A stretch of 64,000 bases of DNA from Georgenia_B sunbinii (GCF_036421855.1 NZ_JAZGOK010000013.1), one strand, 5' to 3'. Positions 47,811 through 56,975 are shown, counted from the stretch's first letter. Numbers and translations are program-made. The notes: generated by a model from the letters alone, not told the origin.

Positions 47811-49334
47811 TCACCGCCGGATCCGCGGGTCGAGGAAGGCATAGGCGATGTCCGCCAGCATGTTCATGATGACGGCGGCGGTGCCGGTGACGAGGAAGAA
47901 CGCCATCACGGGCGCCGGGTCCACCTCGACGAGCCCGGTACGGAACAGCTCCCCCATGCCTTTCCAGCCGAAGACCGTCTCGGTGAGGACGGCGCCGCCG
48001 ATGAGGCCGGCGAAGTCGAAGGCGACGATCGTGGTGATCGGGATGAGCGCGTTGCGGAAGGCGTGCTTGGTGATGACCACCCGCTCCGAGAGGCCCTTGG
48101 CCCGGGCCGTGCGCACGTAGTCCTGCTCGAGCACCTCGAGCATCGAGGACCGGGTGTAGCGGCTGTAGCTCGCCACCGAGATGAGGGTGAGGAGGATCGT
48201 CGGCAGGATGAGCTGGGTGCCCTTGTCGAGGAACTCCTGCCAGAAGGTGCCATCGAAGTTCGGTGTCTCGGCGCCGATGGTCGAGACCGGACGGCCGTTG
48301 CGCACCACGGCCAGGTAGCTCGCCCAGCTCGACAGCGCCTTGTCCGCGACGATGATGATGCTCATGAGCGTCGCGGTGGCGACCGACACCCAGATCGCCA
48401 TCTTCCGGGAGTAGCCGCCCCATAGCGCGCCGCTGACGACCGCGACGACGATCGCCACTGCGAAGAGCGCGAACAGCACGCCCCAGCTGGGCTCGGCGAG
48501 CTGGGCGGAGAACACGAAGTAGGACACGATGCCCGCGGCCACCGTGGTCAGCGCCGCATAGAGCACGTTGCGGTTACCCAGGCCGGAAGTGAGGGCGACG
48601 ACGAGGAACGCGGCACCGATCGAGGCGATGGCGACGATCGCGATGCCGAAGGAGGGCTGGCGGTACCAGTTGACCGCGTCGAAGTAGAACATCGCGGCGA
48701 AGACGAAGGCGAAGGTCGCCCCGCCGGTGATGAGCCGTCGCCGGGTGTCGCCGCCCAGCGCCCCGGCGATGATGAGCGCGAGCACGATCGCGATGACGGC
48801 TATCTGGCCCACTGACATGGCCGGGTCGGCGATCCAGTCGTTGAAGCGGATCGCGCCGTAGTCCTTGAGCAGCACCGCTGCCCAGAAGACCGGCAGCGAG
48901 TAGAACATGAAGGCGAGGAACGTGACGACGTAGTCGAAGCCGGAGTACTGACGGATCGCGGTGAGGATCCCGACGCCGACGCCGATGACGATGGCGAGCA
49001 GCGTGGCGAGGATGACCAGGCGCAGCGTGGCGCCGGCGGCGTTCTCCAGCAGGCTGGCCACCGGGATCCCGGCCCGGTTGACCCCGAGGTCGCAGGCGCC
49101 GACCACGCACTTGCCCACCCCGGTGAGCCAGCTGAGGTAGCGCTCGTACCACGGGGCGTCGAGCTGCATGTTGGCGGTGCGCTGCGCGATGAGGTTGTCC
49201 CGGTTGGGATCGTTCGACTCCCGCAAGTCCTGCAGAGGGTCGCCCGAGTTGATGGTCAGGACGAACATGAGCAGGGAACCGCCGAGCAGGACGAGGAACG
49301 AGATCCCCAGCCTGCGCAGGATGAACTTGGTCAC
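47811..49334 (-). CDS. dppB: Peptide ABC transporter permease (DppB type) with extra membrane insert
   Basis: 507 residues; ordinary DppB proteins have about 310-340. The N-terminus (FILRRLGISFLVLLGGSLLM), the GATLRLVILATLLAIVIGVG helix and SGFDYVVTFLAFMFYSLPVF match the family. The EAA loop is EQDYVRTARAKGLSERVVI with TKHAFRNALIPI, and the C-terminal GLVEVDPAPVMAFFLVTG matches too. Between about residues 175 and 345 there is an extra stretch with at least five hydrophobic segments (for example IAVIAIVLALIIAGALGG and ALFAVAIVVAVVSGALWG), absent from the classic protein. It is first of the permeases after the binding protein. Actinobacterial DppB proteins with such inserts exist (recollection). 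Confidence 0.92.
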   Translation of the reverse strand: MTKFILRRLGISFLVLLGGSLLMFVLTINSGDPLQDLRESNDPNRDNLIAQRTANMQLDAPWYERYLSWLTGVGKCVVGACDLGVNRAGIPVASLLENAAGATLRLVILATLLAIVIGVGVGILTAIRQYSGFDYVVTFLAFMFYSLPVFWAAVLLKDYGAIRFNDWIADPAMSVGQIAVIAIVLALIIAGALGGDTRRRLITGGATFAFVFAAMFYFDAVNWYRQPSFGIAIVAIASIGAAFLVVALTSGLGNRNVLYAALTTVAAGIVSYFVFSAQLAEPSWGVLFALFAVAIVVAVVSGALWGGYSRKMAIWVSVATATLMSIIIVADKALSSWASYLAVVRNGRPVSTIGAETPNFDGTFWQEFLDKGTQLILPTILLTLISVASYSRYTRSSMLEVLEQDYVRTARAKGLSERVVITKHAFRNALIPITTIVAFDFAGLIGGAVLTETVFGWKGMGELFRTGLVEVDPAPVMAFFLVTGTAAVIMNMLADIAYAFLDPRIRR

Positions 49335-49454
49335 GTACTTACCCTTCAGAACTGGGTCGGTTCAGGGGAACACTCTGGTGCGCTCGACCCAGCGGCGGAT
49401 GGGGCTAGCTTGCCGCATGGCAGTGTCACGTCGCTGCACCGTACACGCAAGCCG

Positions 49455-49489
49455 GTGGGGCAGGAGCGGGGTTGCTGCTCCTGCCCCAC
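49455..49489 (-). terminator. Hairpin between binding-protein and permease genes
   Basis: Perfect 13-bp stem GTGGGGCAGGAGC (49455-49467) / GCTCCTGCCCCAC (49477-49489), nine-base loop, 56 bp past the binding-protein stop. Probably a partial terminator or 3'-end stabiliser that makes the binding protein more abundant than the membrane components. Confidence 0.65.
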
Positions 49490-49544
49490 GGGCTCTCAAC
49501 GGGGACGTGGCGACCGCGAGGCGATCACCTGGGCTGGCGTCGGA

Positions 49545-51383
49545 TCACTCCGGCAGCAGCCACTGCTCGGCGTTCCAGCTGACGCCGGACTGCGCCGCGG
49601 TGTGCCGGACGTTCTCCATCCCGGCGGTGTGGGCGACGACGCCCGGGTGGGCGAAGATCGGGATGCCGTACAGGTTGTCCCACAGCAGCCCCTCGATGAC
49701 CTTGACCTGCTCGGCCTGCACCTCGGGGTCGAGCGAGCTGGCCAGCGTGCTCCATGCCGCGTCGACGTCGGCGTTGGAGAACTTGCCGTAGTTCTGCGGG
49801 CGGTCGGTGGCGTAGATGTTCTCGCCCGAGGTGATCTGGCCGGAGCCGGCCCAGGCGAACAGTGCGACCTCATAGTCGCCGGCGACGATGGCGTTGGAGA
49901 AGAAGTCCGCCGTGCCGGTGTCGATGACGTTGAAGCCGGCCTGGTCACAGCTGGACTTGATCATCTCGACCTGCGCGGTACGGCGCGGGTTGGGCGCCGA
50001 GTAGCCGATGCGGACATCGATCGGGGTCGTGATGCCGGACTCCTCGACCAGACGGGTGGCCTCGTCGAGGTCCACCTCGTCGAAGCGGCCGTCGTAAGCG
50101 GCGTCCACGACCTCGTCGTAGTTGTCCTGGAACGGGAAGACCTCGCGGGCGTTCATGACGACGGCCTCGGGGTCGATCGGGCGGATGAGGTTCTCCACGA
50201 TCTGCTCGCGGGGCAGGCAGTAGGCGAAGGCCTCGCGCAGCGCCAGGCCGCCCTGGTCGTCGGCGAAGACGTTGCCCTCGAGGAAGTTGAAGTCCACGTG
50301 CTCCCACGTGAGCTCCGAGCCCGTCTTGATCTCGACGGCGTCGCCGAGTGCCTCGAGGTCCGGCACCGTGTCCACGGTCGCCTGCGGCTCGATGACGTTG
50401 AGGTCACCGTTCTCCAGCGACTGCGTGTGCGTCGAGGCGTCCAGGAAGCGGAAGGTCACCTTCTCGGTGGCGGGCGGGGTGCCCCAGTAGTTGGGATTGG
50501 CCTCGAGGGTGATCGACTGACCAGCGGTCCAGCCACCCTCCATGAAGCGGTACGGGCCGTTGGACGGCGCGAGTGACTCGTCCGGCACCTCGCCCGGGTT
50601 CGAGAGCCAGCCGGTGTTCCAGAACTCGGCGGCCTGCTCCATCGCCTCGACGTCCTCGTCGCGGATCGCCTGGCCGAACTCCTCGGCCGTCATCCCGATC
50701 TGCTCCGCCACGACGTGCGCCGGGAACGCCGACGAGACGATGATCGGCCAGTCAGGGTTCTTCTCGGCGTACTCGATCGTGAACGTCTTGGCGCCGAGCT
50801 CGCCCTGCGGGCCCTCCGGCACGTACTGGGCGAAGGAGTGCGAGACGTGGTCGAACAGCGAGTCCTCACCCTGCGGCAGCCAGCCCTCCGGGTTCTGCGA
50901 GACCCAGTCGAGCATGTAGTCGAGGTTGGTGACCGGGGTGCCGTCTGACCACACGGCGTCGTCGGCGATCGTGTACTCGATGACCAGCGGCCCGTCGTCC
51001 TCGACGCCGGAGATGGCCTCGTAGGTGCCGAACTCCTCGTTCGGGTAGATGGTGCCGTCCGTGCCGAAGTACCAGAAGCTCGAGAGGTAGCGGTCGGAGA
51101 TGACGTTGTTGTACGTCGAGTAGGTCCCCGAGGTGAACGTGTTGTAGCCGGTGAACTCGTCCTGCCCGGTCGAGAAGAAGATGTCCCCCTGGACCGTGCT
51201 CACGTCGCCGAGGTCGGCCTTGTCGGTGCCCTCGTGAGTGTCGCCGCCACCGGTGTCCTCGGTCTGGTCGTCACCACCGGTGGTGTCGCCGTTGTCGTCG
51301 TCCGCGGGGCTGGTGCACGCCGCGAGGGCGAGCGATCCGGCCGCGAGGACCGCGACAGCCTGTGCCGTACGCCTGATCTTCAA
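49545..51383 (-). CDS. Peptide-binding lipoprotein of ABC importer (family 5)
   Basis: 612 residues. Lipoprotein signal AVAVLAAGSLALAACTSPAD (lipid-modified Cys at about residue 24), then an acidic Asp/Gly/Thr linker and a family-5 solute-binding protein: ADDAVWSDGTPVTNLDYMLD, SNGPYRFMEGGWTAGQSITL, EANPNYWG. It captures peptides outside the membrane for the DppBC-type permeases. TTG at 51383 is chosen because CCAGGAGGAA lies just upstream and the signal peptide starts there; longer readings have no such site. The gene is followed by a hairpin and then the permeases. Confidence 0.94.
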   Translation of the reverse strand: MKIRRTAQAVAVLAAGSLALAACTSPADDDNGDTTGGDDQTEDTGGGDTHEGTDKADLGDVSTVQGDIFFSTGQDEFTGYNTFTSGTYSTYNNVISDRYLSSFWYFGTDGTIYPNEEFGTYEAISGVEDDGPLVIEYTIADDAVWSDGTPVTNLDYMLDWVSQNPEGWLPQGEDSLFDHVSHSFAQYVPEGPQGELGAKTFTIEYAEKNPDWPIIVSSAFPAHVVAEQIGMTAEEFGQAIRDEDVEAMEQAAEFWNTGWLSNPGEVPDESLAPSNGPYRFMEGGWTAGQSITLEANPNYWGTPPATEKVTFRFLDASTHTQSLENGDLNVIEPQATVDTVPDLEALGDAVEIKTGSELTWEHVDFNFLEGNVFADDQGGLALREAFAYCLPREQIVENLIRPIDPEAVVMNAREVFPFQDNYDEVVDAAYDGRFDEVDLDEATRLVEESGITTPIDVRIGYSAPNPRRTAQVEMIKSSCDQAGFNVIDTGTADFFSNAIVAGDYEVALFAWAGSGQITSGENIYATDRPQNYGKFSNADVDAAWSTLASSLDPEVQAEQVKVIEGLLWDNLYGIPIFAHPGVVAHTAGMENVRHTAAQSGVSWNAEQWLLPE

Positions 51384-51565
51384 TGTTCCTCCTGGATGCG
51401 AGAGACGTGGGCCGCGTGATCGACACCGTCGGGTGGTACCCGACGGCGTGCGGCGGTGCACGCCGGGTGCGGACAACCTACACATGCCCGGGAGCGGATA
51501 GCGATGGCCGCAACAGATCGGAAACCTGATCGTTATGGAGTTGAGACAGCACTCCGGTGAAATCT

Positions 51566-51583
51566 CACGATGTGGACATCGTG
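51566..51583. promoter_or_regulatory. 18-bp palindromic operator candidate
   Basis: CACGATGT (51566-51573) and ACATCGTG (51576-51583) around GG, perfect arms. It lies in the 252-bp divergent region between the peptide-binding lipoprotein gene and the nitrobindin-like gene. Confidence 0.5.
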
Positions 51584-51623
51584 CCGAGCGTCTCATGTAC
51601 CGAACGGACGAGCGCCGCTGACC

Positions 51624-51629
51624 TATCGT
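51624..51629 (+). promoter_or_regulatory. -10 box of a leaderless promoter
   Basis: TATCGT followed by 6 nt and the ATG of the nitrobindin-like gene. Confidence 0.6.
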
Positions 51630-51635
51630 CAGATC

Positions 51636-52106
51636 ATGGCACTGCACCCGAACCTCCGCCCCGTCGCCGACCTGGTCGGTACCTGGCGAGGCGCCGGCCG
51701 CGGCGAGTACCCGACGATCGCCCCCTTCGACTACACCGAGGAGCTGACGTTCACCGACGTCGGCAAGCCGTTCCTCGTCTACCTGCAACGGACGTGGTCA
51801 CCCACCGGCAGCCCGATGCACGTGGAGACCGGCTACCTCCGTGTCCCGGGCGACGGCACGATGGAGCTCGTGCTGGCGCAGCCCACCGGCCAGACCGAGC
51901 TCGCCGAGGGGCCGCTGACGACGACGGCGGACGGCTTCGTCGCCGAGCTCCGCTCCCGGGTGGCGAACTCCGGGTCCGCAAAGCGGGTGGACGCGACGGT
52001 CCGCCGGCTCGCGCTCGCCGGGGACGAGCTCACTACCGGCTTCGCGATGGCCGCGGTGGGCGAACCGATGGCGCACCACCTCGCCTCGGTGCTGCGGCGC
52101 TCGTAG
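51636..52106 (+). CDS. Nitrobindin-like haem-binding beta-barrel protein
   Basis: 156 residues. The diagnostic GTWRGAGRGEYPTI (GxWxGxGxGxYPT, residues 15-28) and the C-terminal MAHHLASVLRRS, carrying the proximal His, are the nitrobindin/FABP-like signatures. Nitrobindins bind ferric haem in a ten-strand barrel and isomerise peroxynitrite or react with nitric oxide. ATG 51636 lies 6 nt after a TATCGT box, so the transcript is probably leaderless. Divergent from the peptide importer; convergent with the molybdoenzyme gene. Confidence 0.92.
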   Translation: MALHPNLRPVADLVGTWRGAGRGEYPTIAPFDYTEELTFTDVGKPFLVYLQRTWSPTGSPMHVETGYLRVPGDGTMELVLAQPTGQTELAEGPLTTTADGFVAELRSRVANSGSAKRVDATVRRLALAGDELTTGFAMAAVGEPMAHHLASVLRRS

Positions 52107-52120
52107 CGGCGCCGTCGGGC

Positions 52121-54487
52121 TCAGCCGCCGGCCGGCGGCCCCGCCATGGCCGAGGCCATCTCGTCCAGGTCCGTCAGTCCGTCAACCCGCCGCTCGAAGC
52201 GCACCATGATCGCCTTGAAGCCCGGGGTGTTCGACTCTCGCGCCACGAGGTTCCGGTGCACCAGCGCGTTCGCTTCGGGGAAGTAGGCCGCGGCGCAGCC
52301 CCGGGCGGTCGGGTACGCCACCAGTCGGAAGCTGTCGGCCCGCAGCTCCTCACCGCGGAACATGGACACCACATCCACCAGCTCGCGGTCGACGAACCCG
52401 GCGTCGGCGAGGTCGCCGGGATGGATGAGGATGACTCGGCGACCGCCCGAGATGCCCCGGTACCGGTCGTCCAGCCCGTAGAAGGTGGTGTTGTACTGGT
52501 CGTGGGAGCGCACGGTCTGCAGGACCAGATGGCCCTTCGGTGGGGTGAGGTACTCCAGCTCGCGGACGGTGAACTGTGCCTTGCCCTGGTCTGTGGCGAA
52601 CTCTCGCCGGTCCCGCGGCGGGTTTGGCAGCACGAAGCCGTACTTGTCCCGCACCCGCCGGTTGTAGTCCGCGGTCCCGGTGATGACCCGTGAGGCGTGG
52701 TCGCGGATGACGTCGTAGTCGTCGGCCATCGCCTTCCAGTCGACCGGGTGGTCGGCACCGAAGACTGCCTCGGCGATCCGCGCGATGACGACCGGCTCGG
52801 CCAGCAGGTGGTCGGAGACGGGCTCCAGGCGACCCTGCGTGGAGCTGACCACCGACATCGAGTTCTCCACGGACAGGAACTGCGGCCCGCCCGGGTGCTT
52901 GTCGTCCCGGTCGGTGCGACCCAGCGTGGGCAGGATGATGGAGGTCTTGCCGTGGACCACGTGGGAACGGTTCGGCTTGGTGGAGATGTGCACCGTCAGC
53001 CCGGTGCGCTGCAGTCCTGCCTCCATGCGGGCGGTGTCCGAGTTCGCCATCGCCAGGTTGCCGCCGAGGGAGACAAAGACGTCCACCTCACCCCGGGCCA
53101 TGGCGATCATCGTCTCGGTCGAGTCGTAGCCGTGCTCCCGGGGTGAGGTGATCTCGAACTCGGCGTCCAGGCGCTGGAGGAAGTCCTCCGTGGGCTTCTC
53201 CCAGATGCCGAAGGTGCGGTCACCCTGGACGTTGGAGTGGCCGCGCACCGGGCAGGCCCCGGCCCCCGGCTTGCCGAAGTTGCCCTGGACCAGCAGCAGG
53301 TTGACGATCTCCTTGATGGTGTCCACCGAGTGCGGCTGCTGCGTGATCCCCAGGGCCCAGCAGAAGATCGTCGCTTTCGAGGCGGCCAGCAGGTCGGCGA
53401 TGTGCTCGATCTCGGCGCGCTGCAGACCGGTGGCGGTCTCGGTCACGGCCCAGTCGAGCTGCGCGCGGGCGGCGGCGTACTCGGCGAACCCGTCGGTGGC
53501 GGACTCGATGAAGTCCCGGTCGATGACCTCTCCGGGTGCCTCGGCCTCCCGCTGCAGCAGCAGGTGCCCCAGTGCCTGGAACAGGGCTTGGTCGCCGCCG
53601 ACCTTGATCTGCAGGAACTCGTCACTGATGGGCTCGCCGTCGGCCAGCAGTCCGCGAGGGGTCTGCGGGTCCTTGAACCGGAGCAGCCCGGCCTCGGGCA
53701 GCGGGTTCACCGCCACCACCGTGCCGCCGTTCTTCCGGCACTCGGCCAGCGAGGCGAGCATCCGGGGGTGGTTGGTGCCCGGGTTCTGCCCGACCACGAA
53801 GACCAGCTCGGAGTGCTCGAGGTCCTCCAGGGACACCGTGCCCTTGCCGATGCCGATCGTGGGGTTCAGTGCGGTGCCCGAGGACTCGTGGCACATGTTG
53901 GAGCAGTCCGGCAGGTTGTTGGTTCCGAGGCAGCGCGCGAACAGCTGGTACATGAACGCGGTCTCGTTGGGAGTTCGGCCGGAGGTGTAGAAGGTGCACC
54001 GGTCCGGCGTGGTGGCCCGGATGTGCTCGGCGATGGTCTCGAACGCCTCCGCCCAGGCGACGGGGCGGTAGTGGGTGTCTCCCTCGCGGATGATCATCGG
54101 GTGGGTGATGCGCCCGGACTGGCCCAGCCAGTACTCGCTCTTGCCGGCGAGCTCCGAGATCGAGTGCTTCGCCCACCACCCGGGCGTGGCCACGCGGGTG
54201 GTGTTCTCCTCGGCCAGCGCCTTGGCACCGTTCTCGCAGAACTCGATCCGCTTGCGGTCGCCGGTGATCGACTCCGGCCAGGCGCACCCCGGGCAGTCCA
54301 CACCGTTGGGCTGGTTGACCCGGTACATCGACCGCAGCGTCCGGCTCACGCCACCCTGCTTCAGCCCGCGCTCGAAGGCGACCCCGACGGCCTTGAGGCC
54401 GCCGGCCGCTCCGGTGGGCTCGCGGACCTCGAGATCGTCCTCGTCGATGTCGGTGAGCTCTGTGGCGCGGCCCCGGACTTCGTCCAT
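52121..54487 (-). CDS. FdhF/YdeP-family molybdopterin oxidoreductase
   Basis: 788 residues. It belongs to the formate-dehydrogenase-alpha-like YdeP group of bis-MGD enzymes. NQPNGVDCPGCAWPE near residue 58 is the family N-terminal Cys motif, and NMCHESSGTALNPTIGIGKG near 198 places a Cys where FdhF has selenocysteine. VVGQNPGTNHPRMLASL, GNFGKPGAGACPVRGHSNVQ and SHDQYNTTFYGLDDRYRG are cofactor-binding blocks. The physiological reaction of the group is not settled (acid resistance in E. coli YdeP). FdhD or molybdenum-cofactor genes are not adjacent. ATG 54487 has GGGGAG eight bases upstream. Confidence 0.93.
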   Translation of the reverse strand: MDEVRGRATELTDIDEDDLEVREPTGAAGGLKAVGVAFERGLKQGGVSRTLRSMYRVNQPNGVDCPGCAWPESITGDRKRIEFCENGAKALAEENTTRVATPGWWAKHSISELAGKSEYWLGQSGRITHPMIIREGDTHYRPVAWAEAFETIAEHIRATTPDRCTFYTSGRTPNETAFMYQLFARCLGTNNLPDCSNMCHESSGTALNPTIGIGKGTVSLEDLEHSELVFVVGQNPGTNHPRMLASLAECRKNGGTVVAVNPLPEAGLLRFKDPQTPRGLLADGEPISDEFLQIKVGGDQALFQALGHLLLQREAEAPGEVIDRDFIESATDGFAEYAAARAQLDWAVTETATGLQRAEIEHIADLLAASKATIFCWALGITQQPHSVDTIKEIVNLLLVQGNFGKPGAGACPVRGHSNVQGDRTFGIWEKPTEDFLQRLDAEFEITSPREHGYDSTETMIAMARGEVDVFVSLGGNLAMANSDTARMEAGLQRTGLTVHISTKPNRSHVVHGKTSIILPTLGRTDRDDKHPGGPQFLSVENSMSVVSSTQGRLEPVSDHLLAEPVVIARIAEAVFGADHPVDWKAMADDYDVIRDHASRVITGTADYNRRVRDKYGFVLPNPPRDRREFATDQGKAQFTVRELEYLTPPKGHLVLQTVRSHDQYNTTFYGLDDRYRGISGGRRVILIHPGDLADAGFVDRELVDVVSMFRGEELRADSFRLVAYPTARGCAAAYFPEANALVHRNLVARESNTPGFKAIMVRFERRVDGLTDLDEMASAMAGPPAGG

Positions 54488-54545
54488 GACTGATACTCCC
54501 CGATCCGCTGCTCCGCTGGAACTCCGCTCACCGTACCGGGGAACC

Positions 54546-54583
54546 GCCCCGCCACGGCCTGGGAAGGGGCGTCCCGGCGGGGC
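54546..54583 (-). terminator. Possible terminator hairpin after DinB-like gene
   Basis: GCCCCGCC (54546-54553) / GGCGGGGC (54576-54583) with a 22-base loop, immediately after the stop codon at 54584. Confidence 0.4.
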
Positions 54584-55159
54584 TCAGCCAGCGTCGTCGG
54601 CCACCTGCCGCAGCCGGTCGACGTAGCCGGCCCACCACCGCGCGTCCTGGGCGGGGATGTTCGTCATGCCGTCGCGCAGGCCAGCCTCGCCATCGATGAG
54701 CTCGCGGACGATGTCGGCGTGGCCGGCGTGCCGGGCGGTCTCGGCGATGACGTGGACGAGGATCCGATGGAGGGTCACCTGCTCCCCCGGTCGCCACCAC
54801 GGCACCTCGCCGGGCGACTCGAGGTCGAGCGCGGCGATGGTGGCGTCCGCGTGCTCCCAGGCCCGGTGGTAGAGCTGCACCACCCAGTCGACCGACTCGT
54901 CGGCGGTCGCCCACATGTCGGAGTTGTCCTCGGTGTCCTCTGCCATCCAGGGCAGCGCGACCGGGGACGGCCGGTCGAAGACCTCGCCGAAGTACCCGAG
55001 CTCGATCGACGCGACGTGCTTGACGAGGCCGAGCAGGTTCGTCCCGGTCGGGGTGTGCGGCCAGCGGAGCTCGCGCTCACCAAGGCCGTCGAGCTTCCAC
55101 AGCAGCGCCTCCCGCGAGCTGCGCAGGTAGCCGTGCAGCATGTCTTTCGGGTTACTCAT
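54584..55159 (-). CDS. DinB/DUF664-family putative thiol-dependent metalloenzyme
   Basis: 191 residues, four-helix bundle. The metal-binding histidines of the family are visible in LGLVKHVASIELGYFGE (near residue 47) and VIAETARHAGHADIVRELID (near 146), the usual three-His arrangement. Relatives in mycothiol-producing bacteria act as mycothiol-dependent transferases or isomerases; the substrate cannot be told. The ATG at 55159 has GGGAGAC upstream. Divergent from the dinucleotide-binding protein at 55265. Confidence 0.9.
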   Translation of the reverse strand: MSNPKDMLHGYLRSSREALLWKLDGLGERELRWPHTPTGTNLLGLVKHVASIELGYFGEVFDRPSPVALPWMAEDTEDNSDMWATADESVDWVVQLYHRAWEHADATIAALDLESPGEVPWWRPGEQVTLHRILVHVIAETARHAGHADIVRELIDGEAGLRDGMTNIPAQDARWWAGYVDRLRQVADDAG

Positions 55160-55252
55160 CGTGTCTCCCGGGCGGTTCGCGCGACGTGTCGATGACGTCG
55201 GCGACGCTACTGGGACCGGATCGACTTGCCCAGCAGATTGGTCTGCCGGCAC

Positions 55253-55258
55253 TACGCT
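55253..55258 (+). promoter_or_regulatory. -10 box of a leaderless promoter
   Basis: TACGCT followed by 6 nt and GTG at 55265. Confidence 0.55.
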
Positions 55259-55264
55259 CGCCGA

Positions 55265-56209
55265 GTGGACGTGTTGATCTTCGGCGGCACCGGCGTGCTC
55301 GGTTCGCTGATCGTCGAACGCCTTCGGAACCTCGGCCACACCGCGACACCGGTCGGCCGGGAGGTCGACGTCACCGATGCCGGGGCGGTCGCCCGCCACG
55401 CGGCCGGGCACGACGTCGTCGTGTGCGCGGCCCCGGCACCGACCGGCGTCGTCCAGCACGCGTGCGCCGCCGTCGGTGTCCCGAGCGTCGCCGTCGACCT
55501 CGGCACGGTCATGGGCGATGCCGGGCCGCCGGCCGCCGGCGCTCCGGCGGCCGGTGCGAACACCGCTGCCACGCCGTCGGGCAGTGCCCACGTCGTCGGG
55601 GTCGGCCTGGTCACTGGGCTCTCCGGGCTCTTGGCGCACGGGGTCCGGCGGGTCGTCCCCGGCACGGCGGTCGAGGTGACGCTCGGCCAGAGCGACAACG
55701 CGCGGGTGGGTGTCGCGGGGATGCGCGAGATGTTCAGGTACATCGCAGCCGGCCACCGCGAGGAGGGTGCGCCCGCGGGACGCGGGCTGTTGCGCCTCTC
55801 GCACCCGGAGCGCGCGGCGCTCGCCACCGCGGGGGTCGATGCCTGCTACGCCACCCGGTGGGAGACCGCCGGCCGGACGAACGTCGTCCGTGGCCTGGCG
55901 AGCGCGCAGGTCCTCGGCATCGTCGCGGCCCTGCCCGACGCGCTGCTGCGCCGCCTCGCCCGCCATGACCCGGCACGCCCGGAGACGATCCGGCTCGTGG
56001 TCCGCGCCGACGGCGAGCAGGGCACCCGCGCAGGTTCCCAGCTCGTGGCGACCGCGGCCGGCGACTACCCGGCGACGGCCGCAGTGGCGGTGGCCGTCGC
56101 CTTGCTCGCTCCCGGCCTGCCCGCCGGCGTGCACCACCTCTGGGACGTCCTCGACCTCGACGACATCCGCGGCGCGATCAGCGACGTCGTGGCGATCACG
56201 AACGCCTGA
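55265..56209 (+). CDS. NAD(P)-binding Rossmann protein, saccharopine-dehydrogenase-like
   Basis: 314 residues. The N-terminal VDVLIFGGTGVLGSLIVERL (GGxGxxG) binds a dinucleotide, followed by DVTDAGAVARHAAGHDVVVC, where short sequences predict a second-strand Asp that usually selects the cofactor. The central part (VGLVTGLSGLLAHGVRRVVP, GMREMFRYIAAGHREE) and the C-terminal domain lack a recognised catalytic signature. It resembles saccharopine-dehydrogenase-like or NmrA-like reductases of unknown substrate. GTG 55265 sits 6 nt after a TACGCT box. Stand-alone gene, convergent with tdk. Confidence 0.82.
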   Translation: MDVLIFGGTGVLGSLIVERLRNLGHTATPVGREVDVTDAGAVARHAAGHDVVVCAAPAPTGVVQHACAAVGVPSVAVDLGTVMGDAGPPAAGAPAAGANTAATPSGSAHVVGVGLVTGLSGLLAHGVRRVVPGTAVEVTLGQSDNARVGVAGMREMFRYIAAGHREEGAPAGRGLLRLSHPERAALATAGVDACYATRWETAGRTNVVRGLASAQVLGIVAALPDALLRRLARHDPARPETIRLVVRADGEQGTRAGSQLVATAAGDYPATAAVAVAVALLAPGLPAGVHHLWDVLDLDDIRGAISDVVAITNA

Positions 56210-56276
56210 GCCACCCCGCCCTGCAGCCCGTACGCCCGGTCGCTCGCGGCGCTCCCCGTGCCGGCGGGCCCGACGG

Positions 56277-56855
56277 TCAGCGCGCCAGCTCGAGGTGGCG
56301 CCGGCAGCGGGCCTGGTAGGACTCGGCGCCGCCGACGTGCGCGGTGGTCGGGACCTGGGCGTCCCCGACGTCGTCGGCCAGCACGCGCTGGTGGAACACG
56401 GCGTCCCGGCCGCAGACCGCGCAGACCGCGGTCAGCTTGGTGACGTCCTCGGCGAGCGCCATGAGAGACGGGAGCGGCTCGAAGGGGCGGCCGGCGAAGG
56501 TCACGCAGAGCCCGGCGACGACGACGGTGGTGCCGGCGAGCACGAGGTCCCCGACCACGGCGGTGAGGTCGGCACCGAAGAACTGCGCCTCGTCGATCGC
56601 CAGCAGGTCCAGCCGGCGGCCGGCGACGACGTCGAGCAGGCCGGGCACGTCAGCCACCGAGTGCGACCGGATGCTCAGCCCGGAGTGCGAGGACACCTCG
56701 CCGGTGCCGTGCCGCGCGTCCCACGCGTGGTTGACGACCTCGACGGCGAGGCCGGCGAGCCGGGCCCGCCGCACCCGTCGCTGCAGCTCCTCGGACTTGC
56801 CGGCGAACATCGGTCCGCAGACCACCTGGAGCCGTCCCTGCCCGCCGTTGTGCAT
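56277..56855 (-). CDS. tdk: Thymidine kinase
   Basis: 192 residues, type II thymidine kinase. It phosphorylates thymidine (and deoxyuridine) with ATP in the pyrimidine salvage pathway. P-loop GPMFAGKSEELQRRVRR at residues 14-30; DEAQFFG is the Walker B/catalytic Glu block. The zinc-binding lasso is CAVCG...CRRH near the C-terminus, and AESYQARCR closes the substrate loop. The ATG is 6 nt after a TAAGGT box on the minus strand, so translation is probably leaderless. The promoter overlaps the end of a methyltransferase remnant. Confidence 0.95.
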   Translation of the reverse strand: MHNGGQGRLQVVCGPMFAGKSEELQRRVRRARLAGLAVEVVNHAWDARHGTGEVSSHSGLSIRSHSVADVPGLLDVVAGRRLDLLAIDEAQFFGADLTAVVGDLVLAGTTVVVAGLCVTFAGRPFEPLPSLMALAEDVTKLTAVCAVCGRDAVFHQRVLADDVGDAQVPTTAHVGGAESYQARCRRHLELAR

Positions 56856-56861
56856 GACCGA

Positions 56862-56867
56862 ACCTTA
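56862..56867 (-). promoter_or_regulatory. -10 box of the tdk leaderless promoter
   Basis: TAAGGT on the minus strand, 6 nt before the tdk ATG at 56855; it includes the TAA stop of the methyltransferase remnant. Confidence 0.6.
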
Positions 56868-56975
56868 GTCGGGCGCGCCACGGACGTCCTCGCCCCGGAA
56901 GCCGGCCTCGTGCAGCGGCTTCGTCACCTCGTCACAGCTGCGGAACCGCAGCGTGGAGTCAGAGGTGAGCAGGGC
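56865..56975 (-). pseudogene. C-terminal remnant of a class I SAM methyltransferase
   Basis: About 36 codons reading LLTSDSTLRFRSCDEVTKPL then HEAGFRGEDVRGAPD and stop, the typical end of a small SAM-dependent methyltransferase (STLRFR...L..AGF...VRDAPD). It is the counterpart of the N-terminal remnant at 57500-57664. The central roughly 150 residues are missing and a MarR gene stands in their place. Confidence 0.75.
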
